A DNA stretch of 62,091 bases from contig JABSRP010000044.1 in assembly GCA_013215145.1 (NCBI GenBank), positions 1 through 62,091 of the forward strand, given 5' to 3'. A program made the translations under genes and the position numbers. The notes below the pieces were generated by a model. That model saw nothing but the letters and a program-made list of their open reading frames with translations, ran no database searches and had not been told where the DNA came from. The stretch comes from Pseudobacteriovorax sp. (GTDB lineage: Bacteria; Bdellovibrionota_B; Oligoflexia; Oligoflexales; Oligoflexaceae). Positions 32,426-41,071 of this stretch are shown here, piece by piece (position 1 is the first letter of the stretch; every line of letters starts with the position of its first letter).

Positions 32426-34138
32426 ATGAGTACAAATTTGAACGAAACAAGCAACGACACAAGTTCCGAAAATAAAACTGAAAACGAGTCAATTTCGACG
32501 GATTTACCAGAAGATCACAGCCCAGACCAAGATGCCTCCGACGAAACGCCGGGGATTCCTCTTATACCAGAAGCCAGCGAAGTCCCTCTGGTCGAGTCTT
32601 TCGAGGACATGGAACTAGAACAAGACGTTAAAGACGCCATTGCAAAGGTTGGCTGGACCAAACCCACTCCGGTCCAGCAAAAATGCCTACCTCATACGTT
32701 AAACGGTCGAGACGTAGCAGGTTTTGCTCAAACAGGAACGGGCAAAACCGGGGTTTTTCTTATCACGATTGCTAATGAAGTGGTCAAGCTTAAGACGTCG
32801 AATGCGACACCCAAAGGACCCTTGGCTATCATTTTGGTACCCACACGAGAACTGGCCGTTCAGATTCACTCGGATGCTGCACCTATTTTTGATCAAAATG
32901 GCATCAAATCAGTAGCAGTATATGGAGGAGTTGACTATGAGAAGCAAGCCAAGGTCATAAAGGCCGGAGCAGATGTGATCGTTGCTACCCCTGGCCGGCT
33001 AAAAGACTATTTTCAGAAAAAAGTTTTTAACGTCAAATCATGCCTGCAATTCGTTTGTGATGAAGCAGATCGAATGTTTGACATGGGCTTCATCGACGAC
33101 GTTGAGTTCTTTCTCGATAAACTAAGCGAAGAAACCCAAAAACTCTTATTCTCAGCAACGACTAATGAAAAAGTCAAAGAGCTGGCTTTTGAATACCTCG
33201 AAGAACCGGAATATATATCGGTAAATCCAGAGGTGATGACTCCAGAGAGAATCGAACAGCACGCTCTCGCCTGCGAGTCCACAGAAAAACTAGCTGTTCT
33301 TATCGGCCTCATTCGCCAACACAAGCCGACTTGCTCGATCATTTTTACCAATACCAAATTGGTAGCGGAATGGGTCCACTACAAACTCGTGAACAACGGG
33401 ATTGAGGCAGACCTCATAACAGGTGACTTACCGCAACGCAAACGGATCAACCTGATCAATCGCATTAAAAAAGGCCAAGTCACAGCTCTTATCGCCACTG
33501 ATGTAGCAAGCCGAGGTCTCCATATCTCGGATATCTCTCATGTCTACAACTTTGATCTTCCCAATGAGGCCGCTAACTACGTTCACCGGATTGGTCGGAC
33601 CGCAAGAGCAGGTGCCGAAGGCTCAGCCTACTCCCTCGTTTGTGAAGACTATGGCCACTATTTGGAAAGCATCAGAGAGTATTTGGGCGATGCCGTAACA
33701 CTTGAAGTCACGCTTCCCGACGACGAGCTATTGGCCACAGAGGACAAAGCCCTAAACCCTTACAAAGATCCCGACTTTATTGGCACAACACAAGCCACGA
33801 AACCAGCGCCTGCTAGACAAGATCGTCAGCAAGACAGAAAGGGCGGACGTAAATCTGGTGGTCAGAACCGCGATCGTGCCGGTGCATCTGGTCGTGATGA
33901 TGCTAGAAAAGGCAAGGGTCAGCGACAACGCAAGGGTGGTCAGAGAAAAGATCAAAGGGACCGCAACCAACAGAATAGAAACCGCAATCAGCAAGATAGG
34001 AAGCGGCATAACAATCAACGTAATAGGCGACCAGACAACAGACAGAACCGACAAAAAGTGGCGGTTCCGGTTCAAAAGCCGACGACTATTATGGGAATGA
34101 TCAAAAAGTTCTTTTCTATCTTCTTTGGCAAAAAGTAG
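32426..34138 (+). CDS. DEAD-box RNA helicase (RhlB/RhlE type)
   Basis: 570 residues. An acidic disordered N-terminus (1-52) precedes the core. Motifs: Q-motif GWTKPTPVQQKCL, motif I AQTGTGKT, Ia PTRELA, GG, Ib ATPGRL, motif II DEADRM, motif III SATT, motif IV IIFTNT, motif V TDVASRGLHI and motif VI HRIGRTARAG. Residues about 450-545 are a basic Arg/Gln/Asn/Gly-rich tail for RNA binding, ending in a short hydrophobic-basic helix MGMIKKFFSIFFGKK. That last element recalls the RhlB C-terminal region or a membrane-attracted amphipathic helix. The enzyme unwinds RNA in ribosome assembly or decay. It is divergent from the acidic-protein gene (87 bp apart) and convergent with the secretion ATPase (6 bp). 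Confidence 0.9.
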   Translation: MSTNLNETSNDTSSENKTENESISTDLPEDHSPDQDASDETPGIPLIPEASEVPLVESFEDMELEQDVKDAIAKVGWTKPTPVQQKCLPHTLNGRDVAGFAQTGTGKTGVFLITIANEVVKLKTSNATPKGPLAIILVPTRELAVQIHSDAAPIFDQNGIKSVAVYGGVDYEKQAKVIKAGADVIVATPGRLKDYFQKKVFNVKSCLQFVCDEADRMFDMGFIDDVEFFLDKLSEETQKLLFSATTNEKVKELAFEYLEEPEYISVNPEVMTPERIEQHALACESTEKLAVLIGLIRQHKPTCSIIFTNTKLVAEWVHYKLVNNGIEADLITGDLPQRKRINLINRIKKGQVTALIATDVASRGLHISDISHVYNFDLPNEAANYVHRIGRTARAGAEGSAYSLVCEDYGHYLESIREYLGDAVTLEVTLPDDELLATEDKALNPYKDPDFIGTTQATKPAPARQDRQQDRKGGRKSGGQNRDRAGASGRDDARKGKGQRQRKGGQRKDQRDRNQQNRNRNQQDRKRHNNQRNRRPDNRQNRQKVAVPVQKPTTIMGMIKKFFSIFFGKK

Positions 34139-34144
34139 TCCTTT

Positions 34145-35035
34145 CTAAAGCTCGTAGATCTTATGGACCCCATCTGGGTTGTACTGGTAGATCCCAGTAA
34201 CCCTTGGGTCCCGCCTTGAAAGCTGGACGTAGCAAGCCCCAGATCGTCCCAAAAAACTTTGCCATTCTGACAAGGAAATTCCGCTTAATAGAGATAACCT
34301 TTGCAGAGCAACTTCCGGAGAGTTAGTATGGATCGTTGACCAGACTCCCGCACTTGCCGATGACATAAGATGAAATAAATCTTTGGCTTCCGGCCCTCTG
34401 ATCTCTCCAAAGATATAACGATCTGGTCGCATACGAAGGCTTTGAAAAAGAAGGTCTGAGCAGGTCACCTGGCCAGTACCATCAACCAGTGATTCCTGAG
34501 TCACCAGTTGAATCCAATGACTTGAAACTCGCTCAAGCTCTGGTACAGTTTCGATAATAAAAACCCTTTGCTCGCCAAAAAACCTCTTTGCCAAGTGGGA
34601 TAGTAAGGTTGTTTTTCCAGAGCCAGTCTCACCGCCGAAAAGAACGATGGAAGCCCCCTTTAGTGCCTCGAGCTGCATGCGACAGACTTCGTCTTGAGTG
34701 AACGCGGACAGATCCCACGTAAGATTCCCTTGACGTCTTACTGAGATTAATCCAACGCCGAAAGACATAGGAGGAATGATAACGTGCCACCGAAGGGATA
34801 AACTACCCAAAGTCATCACTGACCCAGCAGAAGGCAAAAGAGGATCGAGCCGTATCGACTGTGACCAGCAAAACTCTCGAATCGCTGCAATGGCCTCTTC
34901 TTCGTGAGAGAAGGGCGATGCCTCAGATTCACTCGTTCCATCAGGTCGAATCTTAGTCACGATTACACTGCCATTAATAAGTAGTTCCTGGCAGCTATTT
35001 GTCAAAAATACTTGTTTAATTAGATCTAAAAGCAC
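34145..35035 (-). CDS. CpaF/VirB11-type secretion ATPase
   Basis: 296 residues from a GTG at 35035 with AGGG upstream. Walker A GGETGSGKTTLLSHL, an Asp-box Glu in FIIETVPELERV, Walker B FGEIRGPEAKDL, and the His box STIHTNSPEVAL identify the type II/IV secretion ATPase superfamily, closest in plan to CpaF/TadA of Flp pili. It is shorter than CpaF because the N-terminal three-helix domain is reduced. No pilin, RcpA or TadB/C genes flank it. It lies downstream of dprA and smg on the same strand, an arrangement that could tie it to DNA uptake or pilus function (inference). Confidence 0.8.
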   Translation of the reverse strand: MLLDLIKQVFLTNSCQELLINGSVIVTKIRPDGTSESEASPFSHEEEAIAAIREFCWSQSIRLDPLLPSAGSVMTLGSLSLRWHVIIPPMSFGVGLISVRRQGNLTWDLSAFTQDEVCRMQLEALKGASIVLFGGETGSGKTTLLSHLAKRFFGEQRVFIIETVPELERVSSHWIQLVTQESLVDGTGQVTCSDLLFQSLRMRPDRYIFGEIRGPEAKDLFHLMSSASAGVWSTIHTNSPEVALQRLSLLSGISLSEWQSFLGRSGACYVQLSRRDPRVTGIYQYNPDGVHKIYEL

Positions 35036-35076
35036 GGTTTTGCCCTAACATGGGCTTCCCTGAAACTCGTCTAGCT

Positions 35077-35583
35077 TTAGCAATAAAACTGAGGAACACA
35101 CCGTCTAAGCATATCAATATACTCAGACTCGCTACTGCTCGGATTAAAGGTGAAAAGCATCTCAGCCAATAGGTTGGTCACTTCGTCATCTTCCCAATCA
35201 CGGGTATCAATGACCCTAGCTCCTTCGAGCATCCTTTCCATGGCCTCTTCCGAGATTAGCCCCTTCTGTCGACAGGTCTTAATCCGAGACCAAACCGAAG
35301 ACGAAAAACAGATATCTTCCAATGGATTTACGATGCGTGTGCCAGTGGACTGATTCTGAAGCATCGCAAAACACTCACTTATGGTTCCTGAATTGATTGC
35401 TTTTTCGACCCAGCTTGTGGCGACAGTTATCAAGTCGTCAGAATATCCTTGCTCGACCAATGAGGTCCTCACGTAATTTTCTGTCAGTTCATGCTCATCG
35501 TAACCTGCCGCTACGAGATCAGCCATCGACTGAACTACTTTCCACCACTGTGATTGACCGACACTAGCCTTCTTCACAAACAT
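35077..35583 (-). CDS. Smg/DUF494-like protein
   Basis: 168 residues, cytosolic, alpha-helical. The C-terminal segment KGLISEEAMERMLEGARVID, then DDEVTNLLAEMLFT, matches the Smg family end, where helices precede a conserved xLLAxMLF-type stretch. Middle segment GYDEHELTENYVRTSLVEQGYSDDLI is helical. Smg is usually encoded directly after dprA, and here dprA lies 114 nt upstream on the same strand, which strengthens the call. The biochemical role of Smg is not established. Confidence is moderate because motifs in this family are weak. Confidence 0.6.
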   Translation of the reverse strand: MFVKKASVGQSQWWKVVQSMADLVAAGYDEHELTENYVRTSLVEQGYSDDLITVATSWVEKAINSGTISECFAMLQNQSTGTRIVNPLEDICFSSSVWSRIKTCRQKGLISEEAMERMLEGARVIDTRDWEDDEVTNLLAEMLFTFNPSSSESEYIDMLRRCVPQFYC

Positions 35584-35697
35584 GCTCCATCGTCTGTCAG
35601 GGCTGCGCCTGATCGCGTATCTGTTCTCTTAAAAATTATTCCATATATCTAGACTAAGACTTTGTTTACAGGAAAGCAAAATAAATTCCTCAAATGA

Positions 35698-36615
35698 CTA
35701 ACATTGCTCCCAATTCATATTCATGTAGTCGTCGCTAGATTTAAAATAAGGGGCACCCGCAAACTGAAGTTGACGGTTTCCCGAAAACCTAATGTCATCA
35801 TTGTCTCCATCGAAAACCATCACGTCACGCCCAAAATCCAAAGCGGTGCGAACGGTATTCATCGCTCCCGATTTTTCAGCAGCTTGAATCAGAATCACAC
35901 GATTAGAGATTCCGGCAATAATCCTATTTCTAATCGGAAAATGAAACGGTTGAGCACGAGAACCAAACAGGCGTTCGGTTAAAAAAAGCCCTCCAGTTTC
36001 GGCGATATCTCGAAACAATATGTGGTTACGCCTCGGATATAAGTCGTCCAACCCCCCGGCAAAAACAACTGCAGTTGGCGCTGGTTCAAACCCCAGGTTT
36101 AAGGCTCCAAGATGAGCCGCGGCATCGCAACCAATGGCACCACCACTAACAATCAAAGCTCCATCGCGAGCTAAGGATTGAGAAAGGATTCTTGCTTGTT
36201 GAAGAGCATCAAAGCTCGCTTTGCGAGCTCCAACGACAGCAATAGATGGACGGGTAAGTAAGTCAATGCTTCCTTTAACAAACAGCCCCCAAGGAGGGGA
36301 TTTTATCTGTCTTAGCAAGTAAGGGTATTCCGCTTGGCAAATCGAAAGATATCTGTAGTTCATTTCCCATTTTTGATACATATGATCTAATTCCTGAAGG
36401 ATGAGATCATACTTTCCATTGAGATGCTCTTTCAGGGGTTTGCGCCATAACTTAGCCGTATCATTTGCATGATACTTTAGATACGCAGACCATTCAGAAA
36501 GACTGATACCTGGTATAAGATGGTCGTTTGAGATAACTGGTAGACCATCTATGGGAATAAATCTACCCGTGAGCTCACTCACGATATGAGTGATGACAGC
36601 ATCAAGATAATGCAT
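35698..36615 (-). CDS. dprA: DNA-processing protein DprA
   Basis: 305 residues. The Rossmann-like DprA core is clear: YPYLLRQIKSPPWGLFVKGS, VVGARKASF, LSQSLARDGALIVSGGAIGCDAAAH, VFAGGLDDLYPRRN, and RNRIIAGISNRVILIQA followed by KSGAMNTVRTALDFGRDV. The C-terminal winged helix (DML1-like) present in longer homologues is absent. DprA binds incoming single-stranded DNA and loads RecA during transformation. The ribosome binding site AAGGAGG lies inside the 3' arm of an 11-bp hairpin (36623-36650), so translation may be controlled. The N-terminal ~100 residues include a helical SAM-like region. Confidence 0.95.
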   Translation of the reverse strand: MHYLDAVITHIVSELTGRFIPIDGLPVISNDHLIPGISLSEWSAYLKYHANDTAKLWRKPLKEHLNGKYDLILQELDHMYQKWEMNYRYLSICQAEYPYLLRQIKSPPWGLFVKGSIDLLTRPSIAVVGARKASFDALQQARILSQSLARDGALIVSGGAIGCDAAAHLGALNLGFEPAPTAVVFAGGLDDLYPRRNHILFRDIAETGGLFLTERLFGSRAQPFHFPIRNRIIAGISNRVILIQAAEKSGAMNTVRTALDFGRDVMVFDGDNDDIRFSGNRQLQFAGAPYFKSSDDYMNMNWEQC

Positions 36616-36622
36616 ATGATTC

Positions 36623-36650
36623 CTCCTTGCTCTTGATTTAGAGCAAGGAG
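36623..36650 (-). promoter_or_regulatory. Hairpin sequestering the dprA ribosome binding site
   Basis: CTCCTTGCTCT and AGAGCAAGGAG form a perfect 11-bp stem with a 6-nt loop. On the mRNA the 3' arm contains AAGGAG of the dprA Shine-Dalgarno sequence, eight to ten bases before the ATG (36613-36615). No T run follows. It lies 22 nt after the LysM gene stop. Confidence 0.65.
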
Positions 36651-36671
36651 TCTTTCATAGCAAATGACATA

Positions 36672-38261
36672 TTATTCCTCAGAAGGTTCGGAAGAGACAT
36701 TTCCTGAGCGGATCTCGAAAGTGTCGTTGGTTATATAGCCAATTGCGGCAGTGTCGTTGACCTCGACAATATAGGCATCACCGACTGGCTTATAATAGTT
36801 GGGAAGTTCGGATCGAACAAAGAGTCCAGCTGTATCACGGGTGTTCCGGTATAGAGCAATAGTCTGTCCAGCCTCCACGGATGCCTCTTCATCGATATCA
36901 AGATAGACGAAGTTTCCACGGCCTCCAATCGAAGTGTCGGGATGGTCAAACCCCAAGACCGTCAAGCCGTCTACAGCCTCTCCTGTAGCTTTCATCGGTA
37001 CTTTTTTGCGCACAGATATAAAGGGAACCACTAGGTCTCCTGCCATAATTCCCATGCGGCTCAGTACGGAGTTAGCGATGAGAACATCCTCGTCCTCGCT
37101 ATCAACTTCGATATTATTGATATGACCGATAAACTCGTAGCGGTAGCCTACGAAATCGTCAGATAGGGGATTATATACTTTCTCCGAATAACGAAGAACC
37201 GTCAGCGTTCCCTCCAGTTCGGCTTCATCATCCTCCAGTTCGAGGATGATATCTTCACCTCTTCCAATCAGCAGGGACCCTGTCGAGCCGGCAACTACCG
37301 TTGCCAGTTCCTCGACCTCGTCTTCAAAGATATAAGCAGGCACGGTTACTGTGATCTGCCGGCTAAAAAAAACTCCCCCTTCCGAGACGAAGGCTTCATC
37401 AATTTCAGGAAACGGCTTCATTTCATTCGGTGTCAAGACAGGTGTACGATCGACTCGTTCTAACCTTGTCAAAAGGCGAGAAACATCCTCTCGCATCAAG
37501 TCTGACTCGGTAATCTGCTCTCCATCCACCGGCAAGACCTCATCTTCAGTAATCACTCTTAAGAAAGGAGGTGAGGTGCTATCTCCACTAAAAAATCTAA
37601 GTCTCATTTTTGGAAATATAAAGTGGGGGTTAGATATGTAAGGGTTGAGAGACCAGAGCTTTGGCCAATAACCGGGTTCGTCTAAAAGTTGGTCACAGAT
37701 CTCAAATAAAGTGTCACCGATTTCTACGATATACTCTTCTGGCGCTTCTTCCGCCGCTAAATCTCCTAGTGACCCAGGAATCGGTGGAGCGCCAGCAAAA
37801 AGGTTTGGAGCTTCGATTTTCTGAATCAACGGAATCCCTATAGTCTCCTCAACAGGAGCTGTTTCATCATCTAAAGCAGACTCCAAGCCGTCTTCAGACT
37901 CTTGATCCAAAGAATTCGCAGGGCTCAAATTGTTCTCAGAAGTGGATATAGGGTCCAACCCCTCTTGAAAGTCCTCTTGTGAGGTTTGCTGCTGTAATGC
38001 GCCTTGAGTCTGATTTAAGACATCCTGATTTTGAAAACCTTGATTCTGAAAACCCTGATTTCGAAAACCTTGATTCTGAAAACCCTGATTTTGAAGTTCC
38101 TGATCTTCAAAGAGATTTTGGTTTTGAAAAGACTGATTCTGAAATTCTTGACCTTGGTCATCAAAGTTCTGATTCGAGACATTATTCTGCTGGAATTCAT
38201 TATTTTGGCTAAATGCATGATTAGCATAAAATAAAGTAAAAATCAGAAGCATTGCCTGCAT
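36672..38261 (-). CDS. Exported LysM protein with FQNQG repeats
   Basis: 529 residues. Signal peptide about 1-18 (ending HAFSQ). Residues 20-95 are Gln/Asn/Phe-rich with tandem FQNQG pentapeptides at 56-80. An acidic, Pro-containing linker runs to about 175. A LysM domain at 176-225 (YIVEIGDTLFEICDQLLDEP, then WPKLWSLNPYI) binds peptidoglycan glycans. The rest, about 230-520, is beta-rich with repeated short strands such as GDLVVPFISVRKKVP, and segments like GQTIALYRN. The protein probably anchors an envelope structure to the cell wall. It follows the coiled-coil/TPR gene with one base between stop and start, and precedes dprA. Confidence 0.8.
   Translation of the reverse strand: MQAMLLIFTLFYANHAFSQNNEFQQNNVSNQNFDDQGQEFQNQSFQNQNLFEDQELQNQGFQNQGFRNQGFQNQGFQNQDVLNQTQGALQQQTSQEDFQEGLDPISTSENNLSPANSLDQESEDGLESALDDETAPVEETIGIPLIQKIEAPNLFAGAPPIPGSLGDLAAEEAPEEYIVEIGDTLFEICDQLLDEPGYWPKLWSLNPYISNPHFIFPKMRLRFFSGDSTSPPFLRVITEDEVLPVDGEQITESDLMREDVSRLLTRLERVDRTPVLTPNEMKPFPEIDEAFVSEGGVFFSRQITVTVPAYIFEDEVEELATVVAGSTGSLLIGRGEDIILELEDDEAELEGTLTVLRYSEKVYNPLSDDFVGYRYEFIGHINNIEVDSEDEDVLIANSVLSRMGIMAGDLVVPFISVRKKVPMKATGEAVDGLTVLGFDHPDTSIGGRGNFVYLDIDEEASVEAGQTIALYRNTRDTAGLFVRSELPNYYKPVGDAYIVEVNDTAAIGYITNDTFEIRSGNVSSEPSEE
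38022..38096 (-). repeat. Tandem 15-bp repeats encoding FQNQG
   Basis: Five units of 15 bp encode LQNQG, FQNQG, FRNQG, FQNQG and FQNQD. The units are nearly identical at DNA level, alternating two variants, so a recent expansion is likely. Copy number may vary between strains. Confidence 0.8.
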
Positions 38262-38262
38262 A

Positions 38263-39003
38263 CTAAATTTTCTCTTTTAGAAGTTTGATTTCATGGGAAG
38301 CCATCTCAGAGATATCGCTATTTGGATAACGACCCACAATATCCCTCAGTTGATCAAGAGCCTTCCTGAGCAAACCCTTCTGTAAAGATATTTTCGCCAG
38401 AAAATACTCAGCCTTTGGGATCCATTTACTTTCCTTAAAGTTTTCAACCAATCTATTAAAGTGACCAGCAGATTGGTTATATTCTTTCAAATAATACCAA
38501 GACAGGCCGATCCAATAGAGGGTTTGCCCCTCTGCCGTATAATCTTTGTAAGAGGCGTCGATCCTTTGGTAAAGGGATATAGCTTTGCCGTATTTACCCG
38601 CATCAAAAGCTGCTTGAGCTCGTTTCAGTAATTCAGGGAAGGGCACTTCTTCGGCCTTTTTAGGTGTTTCTGTCGCGACGGGAGGTGGCTTTGTTTGGCT
38701 ACGATTGCTCCAATCGATGGCTTCACTCGAATCGGATCCAAGCTTCAGTTTATCCTGGATAAGCTCCTGTGGTATCACCCCAAGCATAAGGCCTTTTTCG
38801 AGCAACTTAATCCGTTCGGCCTGTTTTCTTACCTTTAATTCCATCTCGTCGTACTTTCCCCACAGGCGAGCAAGTTTGAGCTCTAAGTCCTGGATGGCCT
38901 TGGCCTGGGTGGATGAGGTAGGTCGCTTATCAATAGTAACCGTGTTCCCTTGAAGGGCAACAGAAATGGATAGTCCGAAAATAAGCCAAAGAAAATTTAC
39001 CAT
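38263..39003 (-). CDS. Exported coiled-coil/TPR protein (CpoB/YbgF-like)
   Basis: 246 residues. Signal peptide about 1-19 (MVNFLWLIFGLSISVALQG), no lipobox Cys. Coiled coil about 30-75 (AKAIQDLELKLARLWGKYDE), Pro-rich linker about 100-118, then TPR units from 120 (LLKRAQAAFDAGKYGKAISL, YWIGLSWYYLKEYNQSAGHF, AEYFLAKISLQKGLLRKALD). Same architecture as the lipoprotein at 31071 but without lipid anchor. The ATG overlaps the PilZ gene stop by one base, and its own stop lies one base before the LysM gene start; expression of the three is thus coupled. Confidence 0.7.
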   Translation of the reverse strand: MVNFLWLIFGLSISVALQGNTVTIDKRPTSSTQAKAIQDLELKLARLWGKYDEMELKVRKQAERIKLLEKGLMLGVIPQELIQDKLKLGSDSSEAIDWSNRSQTKPPPVATETPKKAEEVPFPELLKRAQAAFDAGKYGKAISLYQRIDASYKDYTAEGQTLYWIGLSWYYLKEYNQSAGHFNRLVENFKESKWIPKAEYFLAKISLQKGLLRKALDQLRDIVGRYPNSDISEMASHEIKLLKEKI

Positions 39004-39776
39004 TAAATTGCCTCGGAGACAGATAATTGGCGAATAAACTGCTTAAGCTTGACGAGCTGCTCCTCCGAAATCGAAAGAAACTCGACCCCCACACGGTAAT
39101 CCACCTGATAGCGGTCATTTGTCGTGCCCTTGAGCCGATTCCGAATCCGCTTCTGCCAGCGAAAAGTCACCGGAATTTGCAAAGGTTCCTGCATAGGCAA
39201 GATAAGGGATGCGTTCAAATCCTCTTTGTTATCGCCGATGGCGGTAATGCAAGAGGGAAAATGAGTCTGAAGGCAAACTCCCCCAACGCTAACATCAAGG
39301 ACGGGGATCCAGCTATAAATGTCTCTGTGATGGAAAAAACCTGGTGGGGCATCAATGTTATCCGGATCAGGCTTCCAAAGCCCGAGCTCCATATAGGCCA
39401 TGATATTATGATTGGTGGTGCACCGCGCCGCAGATCTGCGTTCAATGCTTATAAGAGCTGCAGGAAACTCACAAATCACCCCCCCAGCTCCCATGGTTTT
39501 CAGGATTTTAGTCTGAAAGACGACTTTCGAAGGCATACCGATCACCTCAAACCGCACAATTTTATCAGGTGCGAGCTTCTCGAGACCGTATTCTGATATC
39601 CCACTAAATACGATGGATTTTTCTTCCAGACTGACACTGTGAAAGTTGGATCTAATTCCGATTTTTGATTTCGGGTCGACCCGGATGAGAGCGTACATGC
39701 CGCCCTCACACATCCTTTTGACGATGCGTCCTATCCGTTCCGGATTTGAGATTTTCGATTTGACTTCTTGTTGCAA
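39003..39776 (-). CDS. YcgR-like PilZ-domain protein
   Basis: 257 residues if started at TTG 39776. The N-terminal half (about 8-110) resembles the YcgR N-domain (ISNPERIGRIVKRMCEGGMY, then KIVRFEVIGMPSKVVFQTKI). The PilZ domain follows with the c-di-GMP arm ERRSAARC and the motif DVSVGGVCL, ending in YRVGVEFLSISEEQ. Both binding motifs are intact, so c-di-GMP binding is likely. YcgR proteins slow flagellar motors; others act on polysaccharide export. The start overlaps the O-antigen ligase gene by 71 nt. ATG 39698 with GAGG upstream would avoid the overlap but cut into the N-domain. Confidence 0.8.
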   Translation of the reverse strand: MQQEVKSKISNPERIGRIVKRMCEGGMYALIRVDPKSKIGIRSNFHSVSLEEKSIVFSGISEYGLEKLAPDKIVRFEVIGMPSKVVFQTKILKTMGAGGVICEFPAALISIERRSAARCTTNHNIMAYMELGLWKPDPDNIDAPPGFFHHRDIYSWIPVLDVSVGGVCLQTHFPSCITAIGDNKEDLNASLILPMQEPLQIPVTFRWQKRIRNRLKGTTNDRYQVDYRVGVEFLSISEEQLVKLKQFIRQLSVSEAI

Positions 39777-41007
39777 ACTTTTTTTCCCAAATGGAATTCA
39801 ATACAATCCCAAAACAGAACCAAAATGCGTACATAAACTCGCTGTCACGCATGGTGTTTTGGGTTAGGCCACTGATCAAACCGTACAAAAGTAGGGAGAG
39901 CAGTAGCCAAGAGTTTGATATCTGCAGGAGAAACACACCCACAACAAAGACTCCGGCAATCTTTAGGACCAGCCCTAAGGCCCCCAACAATCCCGAGTCG
40001 GCGAGTGTCTGAACGTAGATGTTATGGGCTGAGTATTTACGTTCTAAATTAGTGTAACCCATGCTTTCATAATATTCCAAGGCAGTATCTACCCGCTTAC
40101 TGTAACCGACTCCCGTTAATGGATGATCAACAAACATCTGCCAATGGACGTCTAAAAACGCCACTCGAGGGATCGCCTCGACTAGGGGTCGGTCTTGGGC
40201 CCATAGTTCTGACATCCTATTTTGAACAAAGAAGGCTGCGGATCCAGTGACTATCACAAGTGCCAATAGTTTTTTTCCAAGGGAAATTTGCCTAATCTTA
40301 GCCTGTCTCGAAAGCAAAACCACCGCAGCTAGCATCGTAAACACTAACGGAGCTCTCGATTGGCTAAGGAGCAGACAAACGAAGCCAAGAGCCGATGTCA
40401 GTAGCCAAAGCTTCGGTTTTATATTTTCGTATTTGCCAAGTAGGCCGATACCAAGGCAGAGAATAACAAACATTCCCGAATTAAAACCGAAGGTTAGTGG
40501 ATGTGCAATAAAGCCTGCCACCCGATAGACACCGTCGCTGTACCTCTCGTCAGAAATTTTGGCGTCAAACCCCTGCACAAAATCAATCCCGGTATATCTT
40601 TGAATTAGCATGTAGGCCACTAGGAAGGCCACCATACAGCAAAGGGGCTTCTGAATCGATGCGAGACGAAACCCTCGGAGGGTCACCCAAGACATGAATG
40701 AGATCAAAAAGAATCCCCACAAACCTTGTTTGCCAATCAGTCTAAGGTGGTTTTTTATCACGGCGGACTGCGAATCTGCATCGGCCTGCGACAAATCGAT
40801 ACCAAACGACAGAAGGTGAATGCCCAAACTCATGACTAAAAACCAAAGTAGTATATTGAGCCCAACCGACTGAATGCCAGGCTTGGGGCTAGATTTCGAC
40901 CAAACGTCTTTCCAACCCTTGCAAAATAGATAGGTCAAAACACTTATAGTTGTTAAGATAGCTTGTGGTGCCGTAGGTAAAAGTATAGAAAAAAACAGTA
41001 AGCACAT
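39706..41007 (-). CDS. O-antigen ligase/polymerase (WaaL/Wzy_C family)
   Basis: About 433 residues from ATG 41007; the open frame runs to 41142 but has no ribosome binding site and would overlap the divergent gene. About ten to twelve hydrophobic helices are present. Wzy_C features: RVAGFIAHPLTFGFNSGMF, LSQSRAPLVFTML, and the periplasmic loop DHPLTGVGYSKR with SAHNIYVQTLADSGLLG. The C-terminus is basic. WaaL joins O-antigen to the lipid A core at the periplasmic side of the inner membrane; Wzy polymerases share the fold and cannot be excluded. No O-antigen synthesis cluster lies here. The PilZ gene starts inside its 3' end, hinting at c-di-GMP control of surface glycans. Confidence 0.8.
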   Translation of the reverse strand: MCLLFFSILLPTAPQAILTTISVLTYLFCKGWKDVWSKSSPKPGIQSVGLNILLWFLVMSLGIHLLSFGIDLSQADADSQSAVIKNHLRLIGKQGLWGFFLISFMSWVTLRGFRLASIQKPLCCMVAFLVAYMLIQRYTGIDFVQGFDAKISDERYSDGVYRVAGFIAHPLTFGFNSGMFVILCLGIGLLGKYENIKPKLWLLTSALGFVCLLLSQSRAPLVFTMLAAVVLLSRQAKIRQISLGKKLLALVIVTGSAAFFVQNRMSELWAQDRPLVEAIPRVAFLDVHWQMFVDHPLTGVGYSKRVDTALEYYESMGYTNLERKYSAHNIYVQTLADSGLLGALGLVLKIAGVFVVGVFLLQISNSWLLLSLLLYGLISGLTQNTMRDSEFMYAFWFCFGIVLNSIWEKKFATRSQIENLKSGTDRTHRQKDV

Positions 41008-41071
41008 GGCGATGACTTTGATTTTACCTATGCCATGTAACCATAATTGTTGGGTGCCTGACTTGATCAAA

